From Flavobacteria bacterium BAL38 (GTDB lineage Bacteria > Bacteroidota > Bacteroidia > Flavobacteriales > Flavobacteriaceae), in assembly GCA_000169355.1 (NCBI GenBank), contig AAXX01000002.1:1-64000 (forward strand): a stretch of DNA of 64,000 bases, in the 5' to 3' direction. The notes beneath the pieces are model-generated. The model did no database searches and was not told the origin of the DNA. It was given only the letters and a program-made list of their open reading frames with translations. This document shows, in pieces, positions 7,844 to 16,248 of the stretch (positions are counted from its first letter, which is position 1; each line of letters begins with the position of its first letter). Made by a program: the position numbers and the translations under genes.

Positions 7844-9178
7844 ATGAAAATAAAAAAACGCTGGATAGTTTCTTTTGTGATAATTTGTGTAGTTGCAATT
7901 GCAAGTTTGTTTTGGGAAAATAGTAATAGTCTTAAGCATAATTTTTTATCATCTAAAGATATAAACTATGCCGATGTGGCTTGGTTGTTAACATCTTCAT
8001 CTTTTGTGTTATTAATGACACCAGGACTTTCTTTTTTTTATGGAGGAATGGTTGGAAAAAAGAATGTGATTTCAACAATGCTACAAAGTTTTATTTCGCT
8101 AGGAGTAGTAAGTTTATTGTGGGTTGTTGTAGGTTTTAGTTTGTCTTTTGGAGATAGTTTAGGTTTTGAAATAGCGGGCAAACACTACGGAATCATTGGA
8201 AACCCTTTTGATTATATGTTTTTTGATAATGTGGGTTCGCTTCCTCATAAAAAATTAGCTAGCACAATTCCTTTTGTCTTATTTGCTTTATTTCAAATGA
8301 AATTTGCGGTAATAACACCTGCTATTATAACAGGTTCTTTTGCAGAACGTGTTCGATTCATAGGTTATTTATTTTTCATTTGTTTATTCACATTGTTTAT
8401 TTATACTCCATTATGTCATATGGTTTGGCATCCAAACGGTCTTTTAGGAAGTTATTTTGGAGTTAAAGATTTTGCTGGAGGAACTGTTGTGCACATGAGT
8501 GCAGGTTTTGCAGCATTAGCTGGGGTTTTGGTTTTAGGAAAAAGAAAAAATAGCGAACATATTCCAACCAATATTCCTTTTGTATTATTGGGAACCGGAA
8601 TGCTTTGGTTTGGTTGGTTTGGATTTAATGCAGGTTCTGCATTAGCGGCTAATGGAACAGCAGCAATGGCATTTGCTACAACAACTATTGCTTCTGCTTC
8701 TGCTATGATGACGTGGATATTTTTCGATAGAATAAACGGAAGAAAAGCCTCTGCTTTGGGAGCTTGTATAGGTGCGGTTGTAGGTTTGGTTGCTATAACA
8801 CCTGCTGCAGGGTTTATATCAATTCCAAAAAGTATTTTCTTCGGATTTATTGCTGCTATTGTCTCTAACAAAATGTTATATTGGAATAAATTAAAATCTA
8901 TAGATGATACTTTAGATGTATTTGCTTGCCATGGAGTGGGCGGTATAATGGGAATGATATTAACCGCTATTTTTGCAGAAGGCGAAAATGCAAGCTTGCT
9001 TCATGGAGGTTGGTCTGTATTTGGGCATCACATGATGGCGTTAGTTTTAGTAGCCTTATTTACTTTCTTCGGGTCTATTTTGTTGTATAAAGTAGCTAAT
9101 TGGTTTATTCCTTTACGAGTTTCCGAAAATTCAGAACGTGTTGGATTAGATTTAACGCAACATAATGAAAAGTTATGA
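7844..9178 (+). CDS. amt: Ammonium transporter Amt
   Basis: An inner-membrane channel that moves ammonium or ammonia into the cell. The 444-residue protein has a leader-like first helix and then about eleven membrane segments. The pore histidine pair is visible as HMSAG at about 217 and CHGVGGIMG at about 363. Other family signatures include TPGLSFFYGGMVGKKN, ITGSFAERVRF and FGFNAGSALAANGTA. No glnK/glnB gene lies beside it, which is the usual Amt partner, and no sigma-54 promoter was seen in the 180-base upstream region. The next gene starts 47 bases downstream. Confidence 0.95.
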   Translation: MKIKKRWIVSFVIICVVAIASLFWENSNSLKHNFLSSKDINYADVAWLLTSSSFVLLMTPGLSFFYGGMVGKKNVISTMLQSFISLGVVSLLWVVVGFSLSFGDSLGFEIAGKHYGIIGNPFDYMFFDNVGSLPHKKLASTIPFVLFALFQMKFAVITPAIITGSFAERVRFIGYLFFICLFTLFIYTPLCHMVWHPNGLLGSYFGVKDFAGGTVVHMSAGFAALAGVLVLGKRKNSEHIPTNIPFVLLGTGMLWFGWFGFNAGSALAANGTAAMAFATTTIASASAMMTWIFFDRINGRKASALGACIGAVVGLVAITPAAGFISIPKSIFFGFIAAIVSNKMLYWNKLKSIDDTLDVFACHGVGGIMGMILTAIFAEGENASLLHGGWSVFGHHMMALVLVALFTFFGSILLYKVANWFIPLRVSENSERVGLDLTQHNEKL

Positions 9179-9225
9179 AGATAAAATAGTATTTTTGATT
9201 GTTTAGTATTTTAAAAACAAGCAAT

Positions 9226-9720
9226 ATGAAATTATATTATCTTCTTTTTTTAGCAGCTATTGGGTGTGCTCCAAAACCAAAAATTGAAAATCAAAAAGTG
9301 GAAATAGCAACTATTTTAGATAATTGGCACAAAGCTGCTGCAGCTGCCAATTTCGATGCTTATTTTGGATTATTGTCAGAAGAGTCAATTTTTATAGGAA
9401 CAGATGCTACTGAAAATTGGAATAAATTACAATTTCAAAAATTTGCAAAGCCTTATTTTGATAAAGGTAAAGCTTGGAGTTTTAATGCTATCCAACGTAA
9501 TATTTATTTTAGTGAAGACAGAAAAATGGTTTGGTTCGATGAATTGCTAAATACTCAAATGAAAATTTGTAGAGGTTCTGGAGTTTTAGTTCAGGAAAAC
9601 GGACAGTGGAAAATTAAACATTATGTGCTTTCTATGACAGTGCCAAATGATAATGTTGACGAAGTGGTAAAAATTAAAGCGCCTTTAGAAGACGCTTTAA
9701 TGGAAAGTTTAAAAAAATAA
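9226..9720 (+). CDS. NTF2-like / SnoaL-fold lipoprotein
   Basis: A 164-residue product starting MKLYYLLFLAAIGC, which reads as a lipoprotein signal with the lipidated Cys at residue 14. A longer frame from a TTG at 9199 exists, but it would bury the lipobox, so I chose the ATG at 9226. The mature part (ILDNWHKAAAAANFDAYFGL, then an EESIFIGTDATENW stretch) resembles the DUF4440/SnoaL cone fold, a small-molecule pocket used by many unrelated enzymes. The specific role is unknown. It follows amt on the same strand and may be co-transcribed with it. Confidence 0.72.
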   Translation: MKLYYLLFLAAIGCAPKPKIENQKVEIATILDNWHKAAAAANFDAYFGLLSEESIFIGTDATENWNKLQFQKFAKPYFDKGKAWSFNAIQRNIYFSEDRKMVWFDELLNTQMKICRGSGVLVQENGQWKIKHYVLSMTVPNDNVDEVVKIKAPLEDALMESLKK

Positions 9721-9730
9721 AAAATAAATA

Positions 9731-10681
9731 TTATAAATTGTTATCGTTTAGGTTTTTAAACATATCAACGGTCATGTTTTCAATAGTAAAATCATTTTTC
9801 CAACCCCAATCTTCTCTTGCAGCAGTATCGTCTATGCTTGCAGGCCAGCTATCTGCAATTTTCTGACGGAAATCAGGCTCGTAGCTTAATTCGAAGTTGT
9901 GATAATGTTTTTTGATTTCTTCCCCAATTTGCTTCGGAGTAAAACTCATTGCGGCTAAATTATACGAAGAACGTATTTTAATTTGTTCTGATGGCGCTTG
10001 CATAATTCCAATAGTGGCTTTAATAGCATCGTCCATGTACATCATAGGTAATTCGGTGTTTTCGGATAAAAAACTGGTAAATTTACCATCGGTTATCGCT
10101 TTATGATAAATATCTACAGCATAATCTGTAGTTCCTCCACCTGCTTCGGTACTCCAACTAATTAAACCAGGATAACGAATACTTCTTACATCTACTCCGT
10201 ATTGATTGTGATAATATTCACACCATCTTTCGCCTGTTTGTTTCGAAATTCCATAAACGGTTGAAGGTTCCATAATGGTATATTGTGGAGTGTTGTGCCT
10301 TGGAGTTGTGGGTCCAAAAACGGCAATACTAGAAGGCCAAAATATTTTCTTTATTTTACCTGCTTTAGCTAAATTTAAAACATGGAACAACGAATTCATA
10401 TTTAAATCCCAAGCAAAAGCCGGATTTTTTTCAGCAGTGGCAGATAATAAAGCGGCCATTAAATAAACATCAGTTATATGATATTGTTCAATTAAATGCT
10501 CAATTTGATTGTAGTCTAAGGCATTGATTACTTCAAAAATCCCATTATTAACAACATCATTATTTAGTTTTCTAATGTCAGAAGCTACTACATTATTAAC
10601 GCCATAGGTAGCTCTAAGCTTTGTAGTAAGTTCGGTGCCAATTTGTCCACATGCACCAATTATTAATATTTTTGTTTCCAT
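9731..10681 (-). CDS. L-threonine 3-dehydrogenase, GalE-like short-chain type
   Basis: It oxidises L-threonine to 2-amino-3-ketobutyrate with NAD+, the first step of threonine breakdown to glycine and acetyl-CoA. The 316-residue protein belongs to the extended SDR (epimerase) fold rather than the zinc alcohol dehydrogenase fold of E. coli Tdh. The NAD loop is GACGQIG near residues 9-15, and the catalytic pair is Tyr143 and Lys147 in VYGISKQTGE. The alignment to the Flavobacterium frigidimaris type enzyme is from memory. No kbl (2-amino-3-ketobutyrate ligase) gene is adjacent. A TATATTTG -7 box lies 22 bases upstream. Confidence 0.85.
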   Translation of the reverse strand: METKILIIGACGQIGTELTTKLRATYGVNNVVASDIRKLNNDVVNNGIFEVINALDYNQIEHLIEQYHITDVYLMAALLSATAEKNPAFAWDLNMNSLFHVLNLAKAGKIKKIFWPSSIAVFGPTTPRHNTPQYTIMEPSTVYGISKQTGERWCEYYHNQYGVDVRSIRYPGLISWSTEAGGGTTDYAVDIYHKAITDGKFTSFLSENTELPMMYMDDAIKATIGIMQAPSEQIKIRSSYNLAAMSFTPKQIGEEIKKHYHNFELSYEPDFRQKIADSWPASIDDTAAREDWGWKNDFTIENMTVDMFKNLNDNNL

Positions 10682-10702
10682 TTGTTAGTGTAAAATAGGG
10701 AA

Positions 10703-10710
10703 CAAATATA
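10703..10710 (-). promoter_or_regulatory. Candidate -7 box of the threonine dehydrogenase gene
   Basis: TATATTTG on the minus strand matches TAnnTTTG. No clear -33 TTG at standard spacing was found. The remaining bases up to 10890 are AT-rich, with no other feature seen. Confidence 0.45.
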
Positions 10711-10889
10711 ACATTTAGTACTAATTTTTTTGTTGATTTTTTGAGATATTTTTATAAATCATAGGCTAAATTTAGACATTTGATAATTTTAAATACTCAT
10801 ACTGATTTTTTACAATCAATTAATCAATTTCGTTTACCCCTAACTGTTAAGATATTGGTAGAAATGTAGCTACGTAATGTAAACATTTG

Positions 10890-10897
10890 TACATTTG
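10890..10897 (+). promoter_or_regulatory. Candidate -7 box of the 10915 lipoprotein/mfd unit
   Basis: TACATTTG matches TAnnTTTG and ends 17 bases before the ATG. No TTG at 17-23 bases upstream was identified. Confidence 0.4.
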
Positions 10898-10914
10898 TTC
10901 TTTAATTCAATAAA

Positions 10915-11520
10915 ATGAAAGTTTTCCTTTATAGTTTTTTGATTTTAGCTGTAACCCTTTTTTCATGTAAAAATGAAAACCAGCAACTAGAAGCACAAAA
11001 AGTAGCACAAAAAAATGAAGCCGTATTTAAAAATATTTCTAAAATGTGGCAGTTTAATTTCCCTAAACCAAGACAAGAAGTTGCAGTTACATTGAACAAA
11101 TGGAACGAATGGAGACAGTTTGAAATTGAAATGGTTCAAAAACCAAAATCTACCTTATCAGCTTTTCAAATGAAAACCAAAAATTTATCTTCAAAAGCAG
11201 ATACTTTATCCATTACCATTCCTTTTGAATATAATAAACCACAAATTTTAAGTAGAATAACAACATTAAATACAAAGTTAAAATCATTAGAAACCTTTTT
11301 GAATTTAAGAATTATTCCTGAGCAAAAAATAGCGAAATTAATCCCTGAAATTAACGAAGAGATAAAAGGTTTATACAAGCAATGGGATGAAATCATCATA
11401 AAAAAGGATATTCCAAAAGAAATTGGAGAAGAGCTCATGCTGCAAGCATTGGATACAGCTCGAAATGCTAATCCAGATGAGATGCGAAAAAAAATGGAAA
11501 ATTCAAACAAAATAAAATAG
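10915..11520 (+). CDS. Lipoprotein of unknown function, helical
   Basis: The 201-residue product has a lipoprotein signal, MKVFLYSFLILAVTLFSC, with the lipidated Cys at residue 18. The mature part is strongly charged and helical, with long Lys/Glu-rich stretches (ITTLNTKLKSLETFLNLR and IPEINEEIKGLYKQWDEI-like segments). I recognise no enzymatic motif. It ends 6 bases before the mfd start, so the two are almost certainly one transcript, though mfd function gives no clear hint about this protein. It probably sits on the periplasmic face of a membrane. Confidence 0.68.
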   Translation: MKVFLYSFLILAVTLFSCKNENQQLEAQKVAQKNEAVFKNISKMWQFNFPKPRQEVAVTLNKWNEWRQFEIEMVQKPKSTLSAFQMKTKNLSSKADTLSITIPFEYNKPQILSRITTLNTKLKSLETFLNLRIIPEQKIAKLIPEINEEIKGLYKQWDEIIIKKDIPKEIGEELMLQALDTARNANPDEMRKKMENSNKIK

Positions 11521-11526
11521 TACATT

Positions 11527-14500
11527 TTGAGCAAGTCCGACATTATATCCATTTACGATAAGTCATCAAAGATTGCCGTTTTAGAAAGTACATTCGCAGT
11601 GCGCCAAAAGTCTCAAATGACTGGTTTGGTTGGCTCGTCGTTGTCTTTTGTGGCGCATTCACTGTTTAAAAAATCCGAACTTCCATTCCTGATTTTATTC
11701 AGTAATAAAGAAGAAGCGGCGTATTATTTAAACGATTTGGAGCAATTAATTAATGCCGAAGACGTACTTTTTTACCCAAGTTCTTACCGAAGACCGTATC
11801 AAATTGAAGAAACCGATAACGCCAATGTGCTACTTCGTGCTGAGGTTTTAAACCGAATCAATTCGCGCAAAAAACCTGCGATTATTGTTTCGTATGCCGA
11901 AGCCATTTTCGAGAAAGTCGTTACCCGAAAAGAATTAGAGAAAAACACGTTGAAACTATCTGTGGAAGACAAATTGTCCATTGATTTTATTAACGAAACA
12001 CTTTTTGAATACAATTTCAAACGAGTAGATTTTGTTACCGAACCGGGCGAATTTTCCGTTCGTGGTGGAATTATCGATGTATTTTCATTTTCCAATGATA
12101 ATCCGTACCGAATCGAATTTTTTGGCAACGAAATCGACAGTATCCGAAGTTTTGATGTCGAAACACAATTATCGATTGAAAAACTGAAAAAGATTTCGAT
12201 TATCCCAAATGTTGAAAATAAATTACTGCAAGAAAACCGCGAAAGTTTCTTAGATTATATCAACGAAAAAACGGTTTTACTCATTCAAAATACCGAATTA
12301 TTAGGACAACAATTGGATAAATTATTCGATAAAGCTAATGAAGCTTTCGATAAATTATCCAAAGATATTCAACACGCGCCACCCGAAGATTTATTTTTAA
12401 ATCAAAAGCAGTTTTTAAAACGTGCACTTGATTTTTCGGTGATTGAATTGCATGCCAATGCTGTTTTTAAAACGGATAAAAAAGTCGAATTTCATATTCA
12501 GCCGCAACCTTCTTTCAATAAACAATTCGATTTGTTATTAAACAATTTGAGCGAGAATCATTTTAACGGGTACAAAAATTATTTGTGTTGTTCCAATGAA
12601 AATCAGGCGAGTCGTTTTCATGATATTTTTGAAGACATTGATGCTGAAAATTCCGAAAGTGTTCGCAAGCAATATAAAACCATGGTGTTACCTTTGTTTG
12701 AAGGATTTATCGATGAAGAAAATCAAATTGCATGTTACACCGACCATCAAATTTTTGAGCGTTACCATAAGTTTTCCATCAAAAACGGTTATTCAAAAAA
12801 ACAAACCATTACGTTAAAAGAACTGACTTCGTTGTCGGTTGGCGATTATGTAACGCACATCGATCACGGTATTGGAAAGTTTGGTGGTTTACAGAAAATT
12901 CAGGTGGAAGGCAAAACGCAAGAAGCCATAAAATTGGTTTATGCTGATAACGATATTGTGTATGTGAGCATTCATTCGCTGCATAAAATTTCAAAATACA
13001 ATGGAAAAGATGGCGCGCCACCTAAGATTTACAAATTAGGAAGCAACGCTTGGAAAACCCTAAAACAAAAAACAAAAGCACGGATTAAACACATTGCGTT
13101 CAACCTAATTCAGTTGTATGCGAAGCGAAGATTAGACAAAGGTTTTCAGTTTTCACCCGATAGTTATTTACAAAAAGAATTAGAAAGTTCATTCATTTAC
13201 GAAGACACACCCGACCAAATTACAGCTACAGCTGATGTAAAAGCCGATATGGAAAACGAGCGTCCGATGGACCGATTAGTCTGTGGTGACGTTGGTTTCG
13301 GAAAGACAGAAGTTGCTATTCGTGCGGCATTTAAAGCGGTGGACAACGGAAAACAAGTCGCTGTTTTAGTTCCAACAACTATTTTAGCTTATCAACATTA
13401 CCGCACGTTTTCGGAACGTTTGAAAGATATGCCGGTTACCGTAAGTTATGTGAACCGATTTAGAACAGCGAAACAAAAATCGGAAACGCTTCAAAAATTG
13501 CAAGAAGGAAAAGTCGATATTTTGATTGGCACACATCAATTGGTGAATAAAAATGTAGTGTTTAAAGATTTAGGTTTGTTGATTATCGACGAAGAACAGA
13601 AATTCGGAGTCAACGTAAAAGATAAATTGAAAACCATAGCTACGAATGTCGATACGTTGACTTTAACAGCCACTCCGATTCCGAGAACGTTGCAGTTTTC
13701 GTTGATGGCAGCTCGAGATTTATCGGTAATTACAACACCTCCGCCAAATCGTTATCCAATTGAAACGCATGTGATTCGTTTTAACGAAGAAGCCATTCGT
13801 GATGCGATTTCGTATGAAATTCAGCGTGGTGGTCAAGTGTTTTTTATCAATAACCGAATTGAAAACATCAAAGAAGTAGCCGGAATGATTCAACGCTTGG
13901 TGCCAGGAGCAAAAGTCGGTATCGGTCACGGTCAAATGGAGGGTAAAAAACTAGAAGAATTGATGTTGGCTTTCATGGAAGGCGAATTTGACGTTTTGGT
14001 CGCTACTACGATTATCGAAAGTGGTTTAGATGTTCCAAATGCGAATACGATTTTCATTAATAACGCCAATAATTTCGGATTATCTGATTTGCACCAAATG
14101 CGTGGTCGTGTGGGAAGAAGTAATAAAAAAGCGTTTTGTTATTTCATTACGCCACCGTATTCGATGATGACAGGTGAAGCGCAAAAACGTATAACGGCTT
14201 TGGAACAATTTAGCGAATTAGGAAGTGGTTTCAATATTGCGATGAAGGATTTGGAAATTCGTGGTGCGGGCGATTTATTAGGTGGTGAACAAAGTGGTTT
14301 TATCAATGAAATTGGTTTTGATACGTACCAAAAAATTATGAACGAAGCCATTGACGAGTTGAAAGAAAACGAATTCAAAGACTTGTACCAAGAAGAAAAC
14401 GACATTGAAACCAAAGAATTTGTCAAAGACATTCAAATTGATACCGATTTCGAATTGTTGTTCCCAGATGAATACATCAACAACATTACCGAACGTTTGA

Positions 14501-14880
14501 ATTTATACAACGAGTTGAGCCAAATTAAAGACGAAGCCACCTTACAACAATTTGAACAAAAACTAATTGACCGTTTTGGTGCCTTACCAAAACCAGCCAT
14601 TGCATTACTCAATAGCGTGCGCATCAAATGGAAAGCTACCGCTATGGGAATTGAACGTTTACTCATGAAACAAGGTAAAATGGTGGGTTATTTTATTGGC
14701 GACCAACAAAGTAATTTCTACCAAAGTAACCGTTTTATGAACGTACTACAATTTGCCCAACGCAATGGCACTATTTGTAAAATGAAGGAAAAAGAAACCA
14801 AAAACGGCTTACGTTTATTACTGACATTTGATAATGTAAAAAGTGTAAATAAGGCGCTGGAGTTGTTGGAGGGGATTTAG
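11527..14880 (+). CDS. mfd: Transcription-repair coupling factor Mfd
   Basis: A DNA translocase that removes RNA polymerase stalled at lesions and recruits UvrA. The 1117-residue protein has a UvrB-like N-terminal module (FYPSSYRRPYQIEETDN, PGEFSVRGGIIDVFS). The RNA-polymerase interaction domain is marked by GDYVTHIDHGIGKFGG. RecG-type helicase motors follow: Walker A GDVGFGKTE with Lys593, and DEEQ at 688-691. TATPIPRTLQ and the QMRGRVGRS motif follow. The start is a TTG at 11527: the frame is closed by a stop at 11518, and MSKSDIISIYDKSSKI matches the expected N-terminus. Its codon use looks somewhat richer in CG-containing codons than its neighbours. Confidence 0.96.
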   Translation: MSKSDIISIYDKSSKIAVLESTFAVRQKSQMTGLVGSSLSFVAHSLFKKSELPFLILFSNKEEAAYYLNDLEQLINAEDVLFYPSSYRRPYQIEETDNANVLLRAEVLNRINSRKKPAIIVSYAEAIFEKVVTRKELEKNTLKLSVEDKLSIDFINETLFEYNFKRVDFVTEPGEFSVRGGIIDVFSFSNDNPYRIEFFGNEIDSIRSFDVETQLSIEKLKKISIIPNVENKLLQENRESFLDYINEKTVLLIQNTELLGQQLDKLFDKANEAFDKLSKDIQHAPPEDLFLNQKQFLKRALDFSVIELHANAVFKTDKKVEFHIQPQPSFNKQFDLLLNNLSENHFNGYKNYLCCSNENQASRFHDIFEDIDAENSESVRKQYKTMVLPLFEGFIDEENQIACYTDHQIFERYHKFSIKNGYSKKQTITLKELTSLSVGDYVTHIDHGIGKFGGLQKIQVEGKTQEAIKLVYADNDIVYVSIHSLHKISKYNGKDGAPPKIYKLGSNAWKTLKQKTKARIKHIAFNLIQLYAKRRLDKGFQFSPDSYLQKELESSFIYEDTPDQITATADVKADMENERPMDRLVCGDVGFGKTEVAIRAAFKAVDNGKQVAVLVPTTILAYQHYRTFSERLKDMPVTVSYVNRFRTAKQKSETLQKLQEGKVDILIGTHQLVNKNVVFKDLGLLIIDEEQKFGVNVKDKLKTIATNVDTLTLTATPIPRTLQFSLMAARDLSVITTPPPNRYPIETHVIRFNEEAIRDAISYEIQRGGQVFFINNRIENIKEVAGMIQRLVPGAKVGIGHGQMEGKKLEELMLAFMEGEFDVLVATTIIESGLDVPNANTIFINNANNFGLSDLHQMRGRVGRSNKKAFCYFITPPYSMMTGEAQKRITALEQFSELGSGFNIAMKDLEIRGAGDLLGGEQSGFINEIGFDTYQKIMNEAIDELKENEFKDLYQEENDIETKEFVKDIQIDTDFELLFPDEYINNITERLNLYNELSQIKDEATLQQFEQKLIDRFGALPKPAIALLNSVRIKWKATAMGIERLLMKQGKMVGYFIGDQQSNFYQSNRFMNVLQFAQRNGTICKMKEKETKNGLRLLLTFDNVKSVNKALELLEGI

Positions 14881-14897
14881 TTTTTTTATTGTATTGT

Positions 14898-14924
14898 GGG
14901 CACGGAATGCAATTCCGCGTTATC
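14898..14924 (+). repeat. REP-like palindromic repeat, copy A
   Basis: A 27-nt element centred on the hairpin CGGAAT-GCA-ATTCCG, preceded by GGGCA. It differs from copies B and C by one base (GCGT instead of GCGC near the 3' end). It lies between mfd and the lipoprotein gene. Confidence 0.8.
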
Positions 14925-14972
14925 TGATTTTTTAGTATATTTGACAAAAAATAACTCTTTAATTAAATTAAA

Positions 14973-15461
14973 ATGAAAAGATTTTTATTTCTTCTATTGT
15001 GTTTATCATTGATGATTAGTTCATGTAGTAATAGTGATTCTGACTCTAATCAATTATTTAGAAATACATATGACAATACATCATGGGTAGACGCTGACGG
15101 GGTTGTTTACACTTTTAAAACAGGTAAATTGTTTTATGTTAAAGATACTGGTATTTCACTTTTTTATGAGGTTGGTACTTATAACAATATAGAATACGAC
15201 GCATGTGTTTATAATACAGTCAATAATTTAATTGATTCAGAAGATAATGACACTTTTAAAATAAGACAGGTAACTAGTACAGGTGTTGGTAGTTTTTGTC
15301 CAGCTTCATCGGTTAGCTTTACTTTTCAGGTTTTAAACGAAAATACTATAGAAGTTCAAACAAATTATGACGGATTAATAGATTCATATTTAATAAATAA
15401 AACTAATAGTATTTCCACTCAAAATGCAGTTAACGGAACGTTATTGGGATACCTATGGTAA
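14973..15461 (+). CDS. Small lipoprotein of unknown function
   Basis: A 162-residue product with a clear lipoprotein signal, MKRFLFLLLCLSLMISSC (Cys18), then a Ser/Asp-rich linker SNSDSDSN. The remainder is beta-rich (WVDADGVVYTFKTGKLFYV), with two further Cys residues that could pair. No known domain was recognised. It lies between two REP-like repeats in opposite orientation (14898 and 15537), so it may belong to a recently rearranged or inserted patch rather than the core genome. It reads toward the RAYT gene but is probably a separate unit. Confidence 0.62.
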   Translation: MKRFLFLLLCLSLMISSCSNSDSDSNQLFRNTYDNTSWVDADGVVYTFKTGKLFYVKDTGISLFYEVGTYNNIEYDACVYNTVNNLIDSEDNDTFKIRQVTSTGVGSFCPASSVSFTFQVLNENTIEVQTNYDGLIDSYLINKTNSISTQNAVNGTLLGYLW

Positions 15462-15470
15462 AACCCCATA

Positions 15471-15563
15471 GCTCGAATATCTCACCATAACTATAGTGCA
15501 ATTTTAGCGCCCGACCGCTCGGATATCTCACCTTACGATAGCGCGGAATTGCATTCCGTGCCC
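15471..15563 (-). repeat. Tandem REP-like units: one decayed, one intact (copy B)
   Basis: Two units of about 46 nt begin GCTCGAATATCTCACC (15471) and GCTCGGATATCTCACC (15517). The second ends in an intact 27-nt palindromic repeat (15537-15563), the exact reverse complement of copy C. In the first unit the same hairpin has decayed. Together they make a short repeat cluster just upstream of the RAYT gene. Confidence 0.75.
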
Positions 15564-15633
15564 TCATAGTAAATAAAAAACACAACATCATAATTGACAA
15601 AGTTTTTTTATATTTGAATATAAATTACACGCC

Positions 15634-16239
15634 ATGTCAACAAAATACAAAGCCACCACAACTGAAGGCGCCTACTTTATTACCATAACAACTGTAGGTT
15701 GGATCGATGTTTTTACACGATTAAGTCAAAAATATATCATTACCGATTCTCTAAAGCATTGCCAGCAAAACAAAGGACTAGAGATTTATGCATATTGCAT
15801 TATGAGTAGTCATGTTCATTTATTTTGCAAAGCCACAAATGGTTTTATTTTGTCGGATGTAATTAGAGATTTCAAAAAATTTACTTCCAAAAAAATTATT
15901 CAAACCATAATCGATGAACCAGAAAGTCGAAGAGAATGGTTGTTAGCGTATTTTCAAAAAGCTTGTGAACATTTAAAACGAGAACAACTATATAAAGTTT
16001 GGCAAGACGGTTATCATGCTGAGCATATTTACAGCAATTCATTTATAAAACAAAAGATTGAATACATTCATAATAATCCTGTGAAAGACAAAATTGTTAC
16101 ATTGCCTGAAGATTATTATTTTAGTTCAGCCAGAAATTATGCCGGTTTAGAAAATGAATTGGAAATTGTTTTGAAGTGTACTGTGGGCACGGAATGCAAT
16201 TCCGCGCTATCGACTATGGTGTGTAAATTTAACTTTTGA
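15634..16239 (+). CDS. REP-associated tyrosine transposase (RAYT), IS200-like
   Basis: A single-domain HUH nuclease that nicks and joins single-stranded DNA at REP hairpins. The 201-residue protein has the metal-binding His-x-His motif HVH at residues 60-62 (MSSHVHLF) and the catalytic Tyr at about 144 in YIHNNPVK. ISL3- or DDE-type features are absent. It sits between inverted copies of the 27-nt repeat, as RAYTs sit among their REP substrates. The last 20 or so residues (from TVGTECNSAL) are encoded by copy C itself, so the natural C-terminus was probably replaced when the repeat arrived. Whether it is still active is unknown. Confidence 0.88.
   Translation: MSTKYKATTTEGAYFITITTVGWIDVFTRLSQKYIITDSLKHCQQNKGLEIYAYCIMSSHVHLFCKATNGFILSDVIRDFKKFTSKKIIQTIIDEPESRREWLLAYFQKACEHLKREQLYKVWQDGYHAEHIYSNSFIKQKIEYIHNNPVKDKIVTLPEDYYFSSARNYAGLENELEIVLKCTVGTECNSALSTMVCKFNF
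16185..16211 (+). repeat. REP-like palindromic repeat, copy C
   Basis: This is a 27-nt element identical to copy B in inverse orientation. It lies inside the 3' end of the RAYT reading frame, so it is both a repeat and coding sequence. The stem CGGAAT/ATTCCG has a GCA loop. Confidence 0.85.
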
Positions 16240-16248
16240 ATATTATAT

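Noticed and set aside
8452..8871. A 139-codon frame on the minus strand across the amt gene
   Set aside because: It mirrors the Ala/Pro/Val-rich complement of amt, has no ribosome site or membrane pattern of its own, and the amt frame is clearly conserved.
11799..12128. A 109-codon minus-strand frame inside mfd
   Set aside because: It is antisense to the conserved UvrB-like region of mfd. Its Ser/Ile-rich sequence matches nothing recognised.
15471..16239. A CRISPR array or integron in the repeat patch
   Set aside because: The repeats differ in orientation and spacing and surround a RAYT. No regular spacers, attC sites, integrase or Cas genes are present.
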